Below are positions 37,584 to 47,022 of a stretch of DNA of 64,000 bases, piece after piece; position 1 is the first letter of the stretch; every line of letters begins with the position of its first letter. A model generated the notes under the pieces. The model searched no databases. It was not told where the DNA came from and saw only the letters and a list, made by a program, of their open reading frames with translations. The DNA comes from Streptomyces flavochromogenes (lineage in GTDB: Bacteria > Actinomycetota > Actinomycetes > Streptomycetales > Streptomycetaceae). A program made the position numbers and the translations under genes. The stretch covers positions 62,001 through 126,000 of the forward strand of contig NZ_JNZO01000008.1 in NCBI RefSeq assembly GCF_000717595.1, written 5' to 3'.

Positions 37584-38543
37584 GTGCCGCCCACTCCCCG
37601 CCTCCATCGCGTCGCCGTCCTCGTACTCGAAGGGGCGAAGCCGCTCGACGTCGGCATCCCCGCGCAGGTCTTCACGACCCGCGCGAGCATGCCGTACGAG
37701 GTGAGGGTGTGCGGCGCGGAACCCGGTCTTGTCGCCGGGGGCGACGGCCTCTCGTACGCCGTCGCCCACGGCCTCGACGCGCTCGCCTGGGCCGACATCG
37801 TCTTCGTCCCCGGCTACCGCTTCCCCGACCGAGAGGACCCGCCGCGCGGTGTGGTCGACGCGCTGATCGCGGCCCACGACCGGGGTGCCCGCCTCGCCGC
37901 CATCTCCACCGGCGCCTTCGCGCTCGCGGCGACCGGCCTCCTCGACGGCAAGCGGGCCACCACCCACTGGCACTACACCCAGGCCCTCGCGGCGAAACGC
38001 CCGCTCGTCCACGTCGACGAGAACGTCCTCTTCGTCGACGAGGGCAGTGTGCTCACCTCTGCCGGCGCCGCCTCCGGCATCGACCTGTGCCTGCACATCC
38101 TGCGCGGCGACCTCGGCGTGGCCGCCGCCAACCACGCAGCCCGACGCCTGGTCGCCGCCCCCTACCGCAGCGGCGGTCAGGCGCAGTACGTGCCGCGCAG
38201 CCTGCCCGAGCCGCTCGGCGAACGGTTCGCCGCCACCCGCGAATGGGCCCTGCACCGGCTCGGCGAGCCGCTCACCCTGGACGTCCTCGCCCACCATGCG
38301 GCGGTCTCGGCGCGCACCTTCTCCCGGCGCTTCGTCGAGGACACCGGGTACACGCCCATGCAGTGGGTGATGCGCGCCCGCGTCGACCTCGCGCGGGAAC
38401 TCCTGGAACGCTCGGAGCGGAGCGTCGAGCAGATCGCCGCCGACGTCGGCCTCGGCACCGGAGCGAATCTGCGCCTGCACTTCCAGCGCATCCTCGGCAC
38501 CACGCCGAGCGAGTACCGGCGCACCTTCACCAAGGGCGAGTAG
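37584..38543 (+). CDS. GlxA-family (DJ-1/PfpI-AraC) transcriptional regulator
   Basis: This 319-residue protein has an N-terminal DJ-1/PfpI-like domain (RVAVLVLEGAKPLDVGIPAQVF to AISTGAFALAATGLLDGKRATTHWHY) and a C-terminal AraC HTH (LDVLAHHAAVSARTFSRRFVEDTGYTPMQWVMRARVDLARELLERS, VGLGTGANLRLHFQRILGTTPSEYR). The usual Cys of the DJ-1 elbow is replaced by Ser (I-S-T-G-A), so it is a sensor and not an enzyme. The start is GTG 37584. Targets are unknown; gap 38544-38657 leads to gap2. Confidence 0.88.
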   Translation: MPPTPRLHRVAVLVLEGAKPLDVGIPAQVFTTRASMPYEVRVCGAEPGLVAGGDGLSYAVAHGLDALAWADIVFVPGYRFPDREDPPRGVVDALIAAHDRGARLAAISTGAFALAATGLLDGKRATTHWHYTQALAAKRPLVHVDENVLFVDEGSVLTSAGAASGIDLCLHILRGDLGVAAANHAARRLVAAPYRSGGQAQYVPRSLPEPLGERFAATREWALHRLGEPLTLDVLAHHAAVSARTFSRRFVEDTGYTPMQWVMRARVDLARELLERSERSVEQIAADVGLGTGANLRLHFQRILGTTPSEYRRTFTKGE

Positions 38544-38657
38544 ACCCCTCGCCGGGTCTTGGCGCGATCCTTGCGGACCGTGGCGATCACGCCTCTGTCA
38601 GGACCGTTCCCGCCGAGCGAACCTGGTGGCGACGCAGAAGTTGAAGGGACACCATTC

Positions 38658-39653
38658 ATGACTCGCATCGCCATCAACGGATTCGGCCGCATCGGACGCA
38701 ACGTGCTCCGCGCACTGCTCGAGCGCGACACCGACCTCGAGGTCGTGGCCGTCAACGACCTGACGGAGCCGAAGGCCCTCGCGCGACTGCTCGCCTTCGA
38801 CTCGACCTCGGGCCGCCTCGGCCGTCCCGTGAGCGTCGACGGCGACACCCTCGTCGTCGACGGCCGCCGCATCAAGGTCCTCGCCGAGCGCGAGCCGGCG
38901 CAGCTTCCCTGGGCCGAGCTCGGCGTCGAGATCGTCCTCGAGGCGACCGGCCGGTTCACCAACGCCAAGGCCGCCCGCGCCCACATCGACGCCGGTGCCA
39001 AGCGCGTCCTCGTCAGCGCCCCCGCCGACGGTGCCGACGTCACCCTCGCGTACGGCGTCAACACCGACGCGTACGACGCGGAGCTGCACACGATCGTCTC
39101 GAACGCCTCGTGCACCACGAACGCGCTCGCGCCGCTCGCCAAGGTCCTCGACGACCTGGCCGGCATCGAGCACGGCTTCATGACGACGGTCCACGCCTAC
39201 ACGCAGGAGCAGAACCTGCAGGACGGCCCGCACCGCGACCCGCGGCGTGCCCGTGCCGCCGGCGTGAACATCGTTCCGACCTCGACGGGTGCCGCCAAGG
39301 CGATCGGCCACGTGCTGCCGAACCTGGACGGCAAGCTGTCGGGCGACTCGATCCGCGTTCCGGTCCCGGTCGGCTCGATCGTCGAGCTCAACACGACCGT
39401 CGCCCGCGACGTGACCCGTGAGGACGTCCTGGAGGCGTACCGCACCGCCGCGGCCGGTCCGCTCGCCGGTGTCCTGGAGTACTCGGAGGACGCGCTGGTC
39501 TCCTCCGACATCACGGGCAACCCGGCCTCGTCGATCTTCGACTCGGAGCTCACCCGCGTCGAGGGCCGGCACATCAAGGTCGTCGCCTGGTACGACAACG
39601 AGTGGGGCTTCTCGAACCGCGTGATCGACACGCTCCAGCTGCTGGCCCGCTGA
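38658..39653 (+). CDS. gap: Glyceraldehyde-3-phosphate dehydrogenase
   Basis: This 331-residue protein has the NAD-binding N-terminus RIAINGFGRIGRNVLRALLE, the catalytic SNASCTTNALAP (Cys152), HAYTQEQNLQDGPHRDPRRARAAGVNIVPTSTGAAKA and WYDNEWGFSNRV. It catalyses oxidative phosphorylation of glyceraldehyde-3-phosphate. It stands alone, not next to pgk or tpi, so it is probably one of several gap paralogues in the genome. A hairpin terminator follows. Confidence 0.95.
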   Translation: MTRIAINGFGRIGRNVLRALLERDTDLEVVAVNDLTEPKALARLLAFDSTSGRLGRPVSVDGDTLVVDGRRIKVLAEREPAQLPWAELGVEIVLEATGRFTNAKAARAHIDAGAKRVLVSAPADGADVTLAYGVNTDAYDAELHTIVSNASCTTNALAPLAKVLDDLAGIEHGFMTTVHAYTQEQNLQDGPHRDPRRARAAGVNIVPTSTGAAKAIGHVLPNLDGKLSGDSIRVPVPVGSIVELNTTVARDVTREDVLEAYRTAAAGPLAGVLEYSEDALVSSDITGNPASSIFDSELTRVEGRHIKVVAWYDNEWGFSNRVIDTLQLLAR

Positions 39654-39689
39654 CCCCGGACGCCACCACCGAGCACCGCCACCGCACGT

Positions 39690-39722
39690 CGCCCTCGCCG
39701 AACCACGGATTCGGCGGGGGCG
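39690..39722 (+). terminator. Hairpin terminator after gap
   Basis: A 13-bp stem with one G-U pair (CGCCCTCGCCGAA / TTCGGCGGGGGCG) and a 7-nt loop lies 36 bp after the stop. Confidence 0.6.
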
Positions 39723-39862
39723 GCGTGCGTTCTGGGCAGATGCACAGACGGGTGGCGCGAGGTCTGGGCTCCTGCGGACAGACACCCGCCCCGGTGAGCT
39801 CGATCATGGCCTGGTCACGCTTGCGAGGACGCGCAACGTGCCGGATCCGTAAAGGAGTTCGT

Positions 39863-40738
39863 ATGCCAGGGAGAACGAGTCGCGTGTTCGGCGGTCTTCT
39901 GCTCGCCGCCGTGATGGCCGTGTGCACCGCGCCGGGCACGGCCGGCGCGGCCGCCGACGCGGGGACCGCGGGGACCATTCCGTCCGTCGGCACCGACTGG
40001 GGCCGGACGGGGCCGTACGAGGTGGCCGTCGACATCGAGGCCGTGCACACCTTCTACTACCCGCGGAACATGGGGCAGTCGGGCGAGCGCCACCCGGTCG
40101 TCCTCTGGGGCAACGGTACGGGCGCCGTGCCCGGCGTCTACAGCTCGCTGCTGCGGCACTGGGCGAGCCAGGGCTTCATCGTCGCCGCCGCCAACACCCC
40201 CACGTCGAACTTCGCGATCAGCATGCGTGCGGGGATCGACGTCCTGGAGCACCGGAACGCCGACAGCTCCAGCCCGTTCCACGGCAAGGTGGACCTCGAC
40301 CACATCGCCTCCGCGGGCCATTCGCAGGGCGGGGCCGCCGCCGTCAACGCGGCCGTCGACCCCCGGGTCGACACCGCCGTCCCGATCCAGCCGGGTCCGC
40401 TGACCGACCCGGACCTCATGGACGAGCCCGTCTTCTATCTGGCAGGCCAGCGCGACCTGACGGTGTGGCCGGCCCTGGTCAAGGCGCTGTACCGGGACAC
40501 GGACCACGCCCCCGCCGTGTACGGCGAGGTCCGGGGCGCCGGCCACCTCAGCTCCATCGGTGACGGCGGGGACTTCCGTGCCCCCACCACCGCCTGGCTG
40601 CGCTACTGGCTGCTCGGGGACGAGAACGCGCGCGGGATGTTCTTCGGCCCCGGATGCGGCTACTGCGTCGACAGCGGCCTGTGGTCCGGCTGGGACCGCA
40701 ACGCCGGGGCGCTGCGGATCCCCGGGCCCGCCGCCTGA
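39863..40738 (+). CDS. Secreted polyester-hydrolase/lipase-like alpha/beta hydrolase
   Basis: This 291-residue protein has a signal peptide (VFGGLLLAAVMAVCTA, cleavage near GAA-AD). The mature enzyme has HPVVLWGNGTGAVPGVYSSLLRHWASQGFIVAAANT, nucleophile elbow IASAGHSQGGAAAVNAA, an Asp in LAGQRDLTVWP and His in GAGHLSSI. A C-terminal FGPGCGYCVDSG has a possible disulfide. It resembles actinobacterial cutinase/PETase-like and chlorophyllase-like lipases. ATG 39863 follows AAAGGAG. It is followed by a strong terminator. Confidence 0.82.
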   Translation: MPGRTSRVFGGLLLAAVMAVCTAPGTAGAAADAGTAGTIPSVGTDWGRTGPYEVAVDIEAVHTFYYPRNMGQSGERHPVVLWGNGTGAVPGVYSSLLRHWASQGFIVAAANTPTSNFAISMRAGIDVLEHRNADSSSPFHGKVDLDHIASAGHSQGGAAAVNAAVDPRVDTAVPIQPGPLTDPDLMDEPVFYLAGQRDLTVWPALVKALYRDTDHAPAVYGEVRGAGHLSSIGDGGDFRAPTTAWLRYWLLGDENARGMFFGPGCGYCVDSGLWSGWDRNAGALRIPGPAA

Positions 40739-40759
40739 CGCCGGTTCCGTACGGACGAG

Positions 40760-40802
40760 CGGCTCCGGGACGGCCCCTGGGCGGGGGCCCGTCCCGGAGC
40801 CG
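40760..40802. terminator. Hairpin between lipase-like gene and HAAS protein gene
   Basis: A perfect 14-bp outer stem, CGGCTCCGGGACGG/CCGTCCCGGAGCCG, lies between two convergent stops and could serve both strands. Confidence 0.65.
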
Positions 40803-40817
40803 TGTCGTTCCGCGGTC

Positions 40818-41372
40818 TCAGCGGCGTGCGGCCCGCAGCAGCATGACGGCGCCGAGGAGCGGGACGACCAGCGAGAACACGAGCATCAGCAGGAGCTCCA
40901 CGATCCCGATCCGGGACGCGTCCGCGAGCAGTACCCCCAGGAGTACGGCGACCGGCACCGCCACGCCCGCGGCGGTTCCCAGGGCCTTCTGCCGGCCGGT
41001 CCACCGCGGCGCGCCCCAGAGCAGCACCAGGGCGGCGATCAGAACGACGGCCCCCACCCACGGGTTGAGCAGCAGGAGCACTCCCGAGGCTCCGAGCAGG
41101 ACCGCGGTCAGCCTGCCCCGGACGGGTCCGGACACGGGCGCCCGTCCGGTCGGCGCCTCCTCGGCGAGCGCGGAGGCGGCCACGGTACGGGGCTCGCCGA
41201 GACCGGCCAGGGCGGCGCGGATCTGGTCGTCGCCCTCCGCGCCGCTGACCTCGATGTGCTCGCGGAGGTCCGCGAGGAGCTCGGCGCGGCGCTCGGCGGG
41301 CAGCTCGGCCGTCTCGCGTGCGACGGCGTCGAGGTAGGCGGCGACGAGCGGGTGCCGGTCGGTGGTGTTCAT
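40818..41372 (-). CDS. HAAS-type (DUF1700-like) membrane protein
   Basis: This 184-residue protein has an N-terminal helical HAAS domain (HPLVAAYLDAVARETAELPAERRAELLADLREHIEVS, GDDQIRAALAGLGEP) followed by four or so hydrophobic segments (LLGASGVLLLLNPWVGAVVLIAALVLLWGA, VAVPVAVLLGVLLA, IVELLLMLVFSLVVPLLGAVMLL). This is the common partner of PadR regulators. Its ATG overlaps the PadR stop in an ATGA junction, showing translational coupling. Confidence 0.82.
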   Translation of the reverse strand: MNTTDRHPLVAAYLDAVARETAELPAERRAELLADLREHIEVSGAEGDDQIRAALAGLGEPRTVAASALAEEAPTGRAPVSGPVRGRLTAVLLGASGVLLLLNPWVGAVVLIAALVLLWGAPRWTGRQKALGTAAGVAVPVAVLLGVLLADASRIGIVELLLMLVFSLVVPLLGAVMLLRAARR

Positions 41373-41722
41373 GCGGAGTCCCCCTGTGGGTCGGTGAGGA
41401 AGTGGTCGACGGCGTCCCTGAACAGCGGCCACGCCTGGGCGAACTCGGCGAGGGAGGCCCGGCCGACGCCCGTGAGTGTGTAGTAGCGGCGCGGCGGTCC
41501 GCTGGGGGAGTCGCGAAGCTCGGTGGCTACGAGCCCTTCGCGGCGAAGGCGCGACAGCAGGGGATAGATCGTGCCCTGGCTGGTGGTCATGACGCTGACC
41601 GCGGAGAGCTCGGCGACGAGTTCGACGCCGTACTTCGGCTCGTCCCTGAGCAGCGCGAGGACGCAGTACTCCAGCACTCCCTTGCGGAGTTGGCTGGGGA
41701 CCCTGTCGCCCGCCTCGTTCAT
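41369..41722 (-). CDS. PadR-family transcriptional regulator
   Basis: This 117-residue protein has the PadR winged helix, QLRKGVLEYCVLALLRDEPKYGVELVAEL, TTSQGTIYPLLSRLRREGLVATELR and RRYYTLTGVGRASLAEFAQAW. ATG 41722 is assumed; a second ATG at 41740 would add six residues. An inverted repeat overlaps the start region, which suggests autoregulation. It is co-transcribed with the HAAS membrane protein, a common two-gene unit. Confidence 0.9.
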   Translation of the reverse strand: MNEAGDRVPSQLRKGVLEYCVLALLRDEPKYGVELVAELSAVSVMTTSQGTIYPLLSRLRREGLVATELRDSPSGPPRRYYTLTGVGRASLAEFAQAWPLFRDAVDHFLTDPQGDSA

Positions 41723-41746
41723 TGCGTTACCAGGAACCATGCAATG
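41720..41746. promoter_or_regulatory. Inverted repeat over the PadR start
   Basis: CATTGC at 41720-41725 and GCAATG at 41741-41746 form an inverted repeat that overlaps the ATG codon. It is a candidate autoregulatory site, and the adjoining TTGCATTGCATGG on the minus strand repeats the core. Confidence 0.45.
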
Positions 41747-41776
41747 CAAGATAGCTCGGGAAGGTGATCACGACAA

Positions 41777-41814
41777 GCCCGGCCCCCGGGGAGGCGTCCC
41801 CCCGGGGGCCGGGC
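41777..41814. terminator. Hairpin downstream of the GH3 gene
   Basis: A perfect 15-bp stem (GCCCGGCCCCCGGGG and complement) with an 8-nt loop lies 20 bp past the GH3 stop and insulates it from the PadR promoter. Confidence 0.65.
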
Positions 41815-41833
41815 CCTGCGTCCGCGTCCTCCG

Positions 41834-44800
41834 TCAGCCCGCGGCCCGGTACGACTCCGTCAGCTTGCCGACCGCGCCCGCGAGATCACCCGTGAGCAAC
41901 AGATGGTCCGCGTCGGCGAACGGCTTGGCCGCGGCCTCGGTGATGTGCTGACCGATCCTCTTCTGGACGATCTGCCGCGCCACCGCGACGAGCTTCCGCC
42001 CCTCGGCCGAGTCGCCCCGGCCGACCGCCTGGAGCGCCTTGGCGGCGATCCCCAGCGCGCGCAGCGCGGGCTCCCCACCGGACGGTGCCGGGGTGAGGGT
42101 GGTCAGCCCCCAGCCGTACGGGTATTGAGGGTCGTAGCTGCTGTCACCCACGTTGAGGGGCAGCTGGGACTCCGACTTCGGCCACGTCACCGGAAGCTGC
42201 CCGGTGAACGGCCGCTTGCCGTAGAGGACGTCGGCGACGCCGTCGCCCTCCGTGCCCGGCAGCCAGGACGCGACCAGGGCGTCGACGGCAGGCAGCCGGT
42301 CGCCGATGAGCTGCGGACGCCCCGACACGACCAGGACCGCGCACGGCATCGCCGCGCAGACCGTGTCGACCGCGGCCTTGTCTGCGGCCGTCAGTTCGAG
42401 GTCGTTGCCGTTGCCCACGTCACCGAATCCCTCCGCGTACGGGGTCTCGCCGACCACCACCACACCGACGTCGTAGCCCTCGGTCGGCGCCGAGGCGTCC
42501 TTCGACCAGCCGATCCCGGCGTCCGGTGCGGCCTTCCGCATCCCTTCGAGGATCGTCGTGCCGGTCGTGGTGCGGCCGGAGGACCCCTGCCAGCTGATGG
42601 TCCAGCCACCGGCCTGGTTGCCGAGGTCGTCGGCGTTCGACCCGGCCACGTACACCTTCTGGCCGGGCTTCAGCGGCAGGACGGAGCCCTCGTTCTTCAG
42701 GAGCACCTGCGACTTCGCCACGGCCTCCCGCGCCACCGCGCGGTGCTCGGCCGAGCCGATGGACGGCAGGTTCGTGGTGTCCGCGTACGGCTTCTCGAAG
42801 AGACCGAGGCGGAACTTCTGGGTCAGGATGCGGGCCACCGCGTCGTCGATCCGTGCGGTGGCGATCCGGCCGGACTCGACCTCGGAGGTGAGGGTCCGGG
42901 TGAACTCCTGGTAGTTCGTCGGGACCATGATCATGTCGAGACCGGCGTTGACCGAGGTGCGGACATCGCTGGGGTAGTCGCCGGGGATCTGGTCGATGGC
43001 CTGCCAGTCGCTGATGACGAAGCCCTCGAAGCCCATGCGGTCCTTGAGGACGCCGTTGATCATCTCGGCGTTGGCGTGCATCTTCACCGGACCCTGCTCG
43101 TCCCCGAGGATGTCGAGCGAGGAGTACGAGGGCATGACCGTGCCCGTACCGCGCTTCACCGCCTCCGCGAAGGGGGCCAGGTGGACGGCCTCCAGCTCCG
43201 CGCGGCTGACCTTGGTGACGCCCTGGTCGATCGTGTACGAGCCGGTGGTCGAGGATCCGAAGGCGGTGCCGCCGTCGCCGACGAAGTGCTTGGCGCTGGT
43301 GAGGACCTTGTCGTTGCGGTCGAGGTCCTTGCCGTTCCGCGCGCCCTGCATGCCGTTGATGACGGTCTCCATCGCGGTGACCAGCGCGGGGTCCTCGCCG
43401 AAGGCCTCGTAGGAACGGCCCCAGCGCTCGTCGCGGGTCACACAGAGGCACGGGGCGAAGTCCCAGGGCACGCCGGTCGCCCGCACCTCCTTCGCCGTGA
43501 CGGCGCCGGTGCGCGCGGCGAGCTCCGGGTCACGGCCGGCGCCGATGCCGATGTTGTGCGGCATGATCGTCGCGCCGATGACGTTGTTGTGCCCGTGCAC
43601 CGCGTCCACGCCGTAGATCAGCGGGATCTGGTAGCGGGTCGCCTGCGCGCGCAGCTGGTACGCGTCGACCATCGCCGCCCAGGCCGCGGGCGTGTTCGGC
43701 GTGGGGACCGAGCCGCCGCCGGAGAGCAGGGACCCGAGAGCGTATCCGGCGATGTCACCCTGGGACCGCAGCGCGTTGCGCTCGGCCTGCGTCATCTGTC
43801 CGGCCTTCTCCGCCAGGGACATCCGGGAGAGCAGATCGGCGACCCGCTTCCGTACCGGCAACCTGGCGTCGAGGTACGGCAGGCCGTGCGCGTTCACCAC
43901 GACCAGCGGGGTCTCGGCGGGCGCCTTGGCGCCGTCCACCGTGAGCCGCAGCGGGATCGTCTCGGCGGACTCGGCCGAACCGTCCTTCAGGGTCTGCACG
44001 GTGATCGAGCGGGTCGTACCGGAGGGCGTCCCCGCGGGGAACACGACGCTGCCCGTGACCGGCCGGTAGTCCTTCCCCGGCTCGGCCCTTCCCGGCTCGG
44101 TGCCGCCGCTCTCCGTCTCGTACGTCACGGTGACGGGCTCTCCGGTCGGCCCGGAGCCGGTGGTGGCCACCGAGACGTCGACCCGGGCGCTGCCGCCCTC
44201 GTCGACGGGGTGCACGACCGACTTCGTGACCACCTTGGTGTTCAGGGCGGGCTCCGCCGTGCCGTACAGCTCGACGCCGTCCAGGGCGAACGACCCCGGC
44301 CCGCCGGTCGGGAGCGTGACCGCGTATCCCCACATCCGGTCGAGGCCGAGGACCTGGTCGATGCCGCCGACGGGCTGGTAGTCGGTCCGGTACTGGAACT
44401 CCGAGAACGGGACCTCGACGAGGTGCCAGCCCTCCCAGTCGTCGGTGAAGGAGGTCGTCCACAGCTCGGACGCCTCGCCGTTCGCACCGCCGTCCTTGAT
44501 CTCCAGGGCGATCCGCTTGCCCGAGCCGGGCGGCAGCGGCGCCGTGTTCTGGCCGTACCACCAGAACCGGATGCCCTTGTACGCCGTCCAGTCGTGCGCC
44601 GGCTGGTCGAAGGCGAAGTCGTGGGTGAAGCCGCCCCAGCCGCTGATGTCGTAGCGGCCTTCGAGGACCTTGCCGCCCTCGGGAGCGTCGGCGCGCTCCC
44701 TCAGTTCGAGCTTCGGGTGCGACTCGGTGGCGTCTCCCCAGGTGAACAGGCCCTCGGCGGGCGGTGACGCGAAGGGGACCTCACCCTCGAACCGGTCGAC

Positions 44801-44923
44801 GGCTCGGGGTGCGGGTTCCTGGGCGGCGGCGCTCGGCAGGCCGCCGGTGAGCAGACCGGTGAGGACGGCCGTCGTGGCGACGACGGCCGCGCTCACCGTT
44901 CTGCGGGGACGTGCGGGTGGCAT
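41834..44923 (-). CDS. Secreted multi-domain GH3 beta-glucosidase
   Basis: This 1029-residue protein has a signal peptide (to about residue 34), an N-terminal beta-sandwich resembling a CIA30/CBM11-type carbohydrate domain (KVLEGRYDISGWGGFTHDFAF, KGIRFWWYGQNT), a Calx-beta-like segment (GSARVDVSVATTGSG to SAETIPLRLTV), and a full GH3 module from about 355. The nucleophile is Asp639 in GFEGFVISDWQAID, with KHFVGDGGT earlier. It should release glucose from beta-glucan oligomers. ATG 44923 follows AAGGAG. It is 70 bp downstream of the GH30 gene on the same strand, so the two form an operon. Confidence 0.93.
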   Translation of the reverse strand: MPPARPRRTVSAAVVATTAVLTGLLTGGLPSAAAQEPAPRAVDRFEGEVPFASPPAEGLFTWGDATESHPKLELRERADAPEGGKVLEGRYDISGWGGFTHDFAFDQPAHDWTAYKGIRFWWYGQNTAPLPPGSGKRIALEIKDGGANGEASELWTTSFTDDWEGWHLVEVPFSEFQYRTDYQPVGGIDQVLGLDRMWGYAVTLPTGGPGSFALDGVELYGTAEPALNTKVVTKSVVHPVDEGGSARVDVSVATTGSGPTGEPVTVTYETESGGTEPGRAEPGKDYRPVTGSVVFPAGTPSGTTRSITVQTLKDGSAESAETIPLRLTVDGAKAPAETPLVVVNAHGLPYLDARLPVRKRVADLLSRMSLAEKAGQMTQAERNALRSQGDIAGYALGSLLSGGGSVPTPNTPAAWAAMVDAYQLRAQATRYQIPLIYGVDAVHGHNNVIGATIMPHNIGIGAGRDPELAARTGAVTAKEVRATGVPWDFAPCLCVTRDERWGRSYEAFGEDPALVTAMETVINGMQGARNGKDLDRNDKVLTSAKHFVGDGGTAFGSSTTGSYTIDQGVTKVSRAELEAVHLAPFAEAVKRGTGTVMPSYSSLDILGDEQGPVKMHANAEMINGVLKDRMGFEGFVISDWQAIDQIPGDYPSDVRTSVNAGLDMIMVPTNYQEFTRTLTSEVESGRIATARIDDAVARILTQKFRLGLFEKPYADTTNLPSIGSAEHRAVAREAVAKSQVLLKNEGSVLPLKPGQKVYVAGSNADDLGNQAGGWTISWQGSSGRTTTGTTILEGMRKAAPDAGIGWSKDASAPTEGYDVGVVVVGETPYAEGFGDVGNGNDLELTAADKAAVDTVCAAMPCAVLVVSGRPQLIGDRLPAVDALVASWLPGTEGDGVADVLYGKRPFTGQLPVTWPKSESQLPLNVGDSSYDPQYPYGWGLTTLTPAPSGGEPALRALGIAAKALQAVGRGDSAEGRKLVAVARQIVQKRIGQHITEAAAKPFADADHLLLTGDLAGAVGKLTESYRAAG

Positions 44924-44993
44924 TCGGGCTCCTTGGAGGACCTTGTGTCGGCCGGATGCGGGGAAGGGGGCTGAGGAGAGCGGGAGGCGGGGA

Positions 44994-46943
44994 TCAGGCC
45001 GCGTGGTGGGTCCACTTCTGGTTGGCCCCGCCGGTGCAGGTCCAGATCTGCGCCCGAGTCCCGTCGGCGGAGGAGTTGCCGGTGACGTCCAGGCACTTGT
45101 TCGCGCCGGTGTTGACCACGTCGTGCGTGGTGGCGTTGTACGTCCAGCGCTGAGCCGCGGTGCCGTTGCAGTTGTACAACTGGACCTGGGCGCCGTCGGC
45201 CGTCGAACCGCCGGTGACGTCGAGGCACTTGCCGAGTGCCCGGACGCTCCCGTCGGCGGCGAGCGTCCAGCGCTGCGCCTCGGTGCCGTTGCAGCCGTAC
45301 AGCTGGACGGGGGTGCCGTCGGCGGTGGCGCCGCCGGCCACGTCGAGGCACTTGCCGGCCAGACCGGTCAGCGTGCCGGTACGGCTCTCGCCGCCGCCGG
45401 TCGTCCCCGACCAGGTGAAGGTCGCGGTGGTGCGGCCGGGCAGCGTGTACGTGAAGGACTGGTTGCCCCAGTCGACCCGGACGGACTGGGCGGAGGTGCC
45501 GCCGTTGTGGGCGATCAGCGCCTTGGAGCCGTCGGAGTTGCGCCAGGCCACGTTCTGGACCGTGCTGTTCGCGGTGGAGTCGATGCGGTACGCGCCGGGC
45601 TTCACGAACTTGGTGAGGTGGCCCGTGGTGTAGTACTCGACGGTGTAGTCGACCTGTCCGGCCCGGGCGCCGCCCTCCTGCACGGTGACGAGACCGGTGC
45701 AGGTGCCGCAGCCGCCGTTGTGCGGGCCCATGTTCTGGTTGAGGCCCAGGCTCCACTTGACCAGGCTGCCGCTCCAGTTGCGGGCGTAGTTGACGATGTC
45801 GCTCATGTCCTCGTTGTGCTGGTTCCCGATCCAGGTGCCGCCCGAGTGCTCGGTGCTGAACTGCTTCACCGACGGGTACTGGTTGTGGACCTGGGTGCCG
45901 ACGGCCGGGTCGCCGAAGTAGCCGTGCCAGGCGATGCCGCCGAACAGCGGATCGTTGCGCACGCCCGCGTCGTTCAGGATCCCGGCGCCGAAGTCGGCGT
46001 AGTCGCCGTAGTTCCAGTCGTGGACGAGGACCTTGGTGGTGATGCCCGCTGCCCGGAAGGCCGGGTAGACGTGGTTCTTGGTGAACTCGACGAGTCCGGC
46101 CGGGTTCCAGCTCATACCCGGGTAGTTCATGGCGGTGGGGTTGCCGGCCTGACAGCAGTTCGGCTCGTTCTGCACGGAGAGGTAGTCGACCTTCACCCCG
46201 GCGGCCTGGTAGCTCTGCACGTACTTCACCAGGTACTGGGCGTACAGCGGGTAGTACTCCGCCTTCAGCCAGCCCATCTGGTCCATCCGGCCGTTGTCCT
46301 TCATCCAGCCCGGCGCGCTCCACGGCACGCCCTTGACCCGGAGGGCCGGGTTGAGCTGTTTGGCCTGCGCGGTCAGCAGCCGGACGTTGGTGTCGTAGCC
46401 GTTGGCGCCGAAGTCGCCGAGATCGCAGCAGGTGTCGTCGAGGGAGACGTTTCCGGGCCGGGAGAGGTCCGAGGCGCCGATGGGGTTGCGGACGAAGGAC
46501 AGGCCGATGCCCTCGGTCGGCGAGAACAGCTTGCGCATCACGTCGTCACGGGTGGCGGCGCTGACGGCGCCGCCGCGCAGCAGATGGGCGGTGGTGTCGG
46601 TGATCGACGCGCCACCGCCCTCGAACTGCTGGTACGTGGTGTTCTCGTTGACGGTGATCGTGTGGTTCGCGGAGCCGCCGGCCGGGCCGAAGGCGAGGGG
46701 TGTCTGCTGGGCGAGACCGCGTGTGACGGTACGCCCGCCGGAGTCGGAGGTCGTGGTGAGCCAGACGTCGACCCGCTCGCCCGCGGCCTGGGCGGTGCCG
46801 GGTCCGGTGAGGACCAGGCTTCCGGCGACGAGTGCCCCGGCGGTCAGGGCGGTGAGCGGCCGGAGACGCCGGGTGCGGAGCCCGGCGGCCGCTCGCCGCT
46901 CTCGTCTCTCCACTCCCCGCCGGAGGAACGTGCGTACACGCAT
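44994..46943 (-). CDS. Secreted GH30 glucanase with ricin-B lectin domain
   Basis: This 649-residue protein has a signal peptide (about 20-52) and a GH30 catalytic module: QQFEGGGASITDTTAHLL, SFVRNPIGASDLS, KGVPWSAPGWMKDNG, the acid/base Glu in YLSVQNEPNCCQ and the nucleophile Glu in QFSTEHSGGTW. A beta-sandwich is followed by a CBM13 beta-trefoil (about 525-649) with three GKCLDVTGGSTADGAQVQL-type repeats. It most resembles the GH30_3-type endo-beta-1,6-glucanases that act on fungal wall glucan. ATG 46943 is chosen. A good promoter lies upstream and the gene is divergent from a LacI regulator. Confidence 0.9.
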   Translation of the reverse strand: MRVRTFLRRGVERRERRAAAGLRTRRLRPLTALTAGALVAGSLVLTGPGTAQAAGERVDVWLTTTSDSGGRTVTRGLAQQTPLAFGPAGGSANHTITVNENTTYQQFEGGGASITDTTAHLLRGGAVSAATRDDVMRKLFSPTEGIGLSFVRNPIGASDLSRPGNVSLDDTCCDLGDFGANGYDTNVRLLTAQAKQLNPALRVKGVPWSAPGWMKDNGRMDQMGWLKAEYYPLYAQYLVKYVQSYQAAGVKVDYLSVQNEPNCCQAGNPTAMNYPGMSWNPAGLVEFTKNHVYPAFRAAGITTKVLVHDWNYGDYADFGAGILNDAGVRNDPLFGGIAWHGYFGDPAVGTQVHNQYPSVKQFSTEHSGGTWIGNQHNEDMSDIVNYARNWSGSLVKWSLGLNQNMGPHNGGCGTCTGLVTVQEGGARAGQVDYTVEYYTTGHLTKFVKPGAYRIDSTANSTVQNVAWRNSDGSKALIAHNGGTSAQSVRVDWGNQSFTYTLPGRTTATFTWSGTTGGGESRTGTLTGLAGKCLDVAGGATADGTPVQLYGCNGTEAQRWTLAADGSVRALGKCLDVTGGSTADGAQVQLYNCNGTAAQRWTYNATTHDVVNTGANKCLDVTGNSSADGTRAQIWTCTGGANQKWTHHAA

Positions 46944-47022
46944 ATGTGTGTTATGCACCTGACAACCCTTTCGCCGTCTCGCGCCCAACGGGCAACAACA
47001 GCAAGCCTTTTATCAAGTCCTG

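Noticed and set aside
41903..44767. A 954-residue plus-strand frame antisense to the GH3 gene
   Set aside because: High GC leaves long antisense frames open. Its composition (Arg/Gly/Val-rich) is typical of shadows and the GH3 gene on the other strand is unmistakable.
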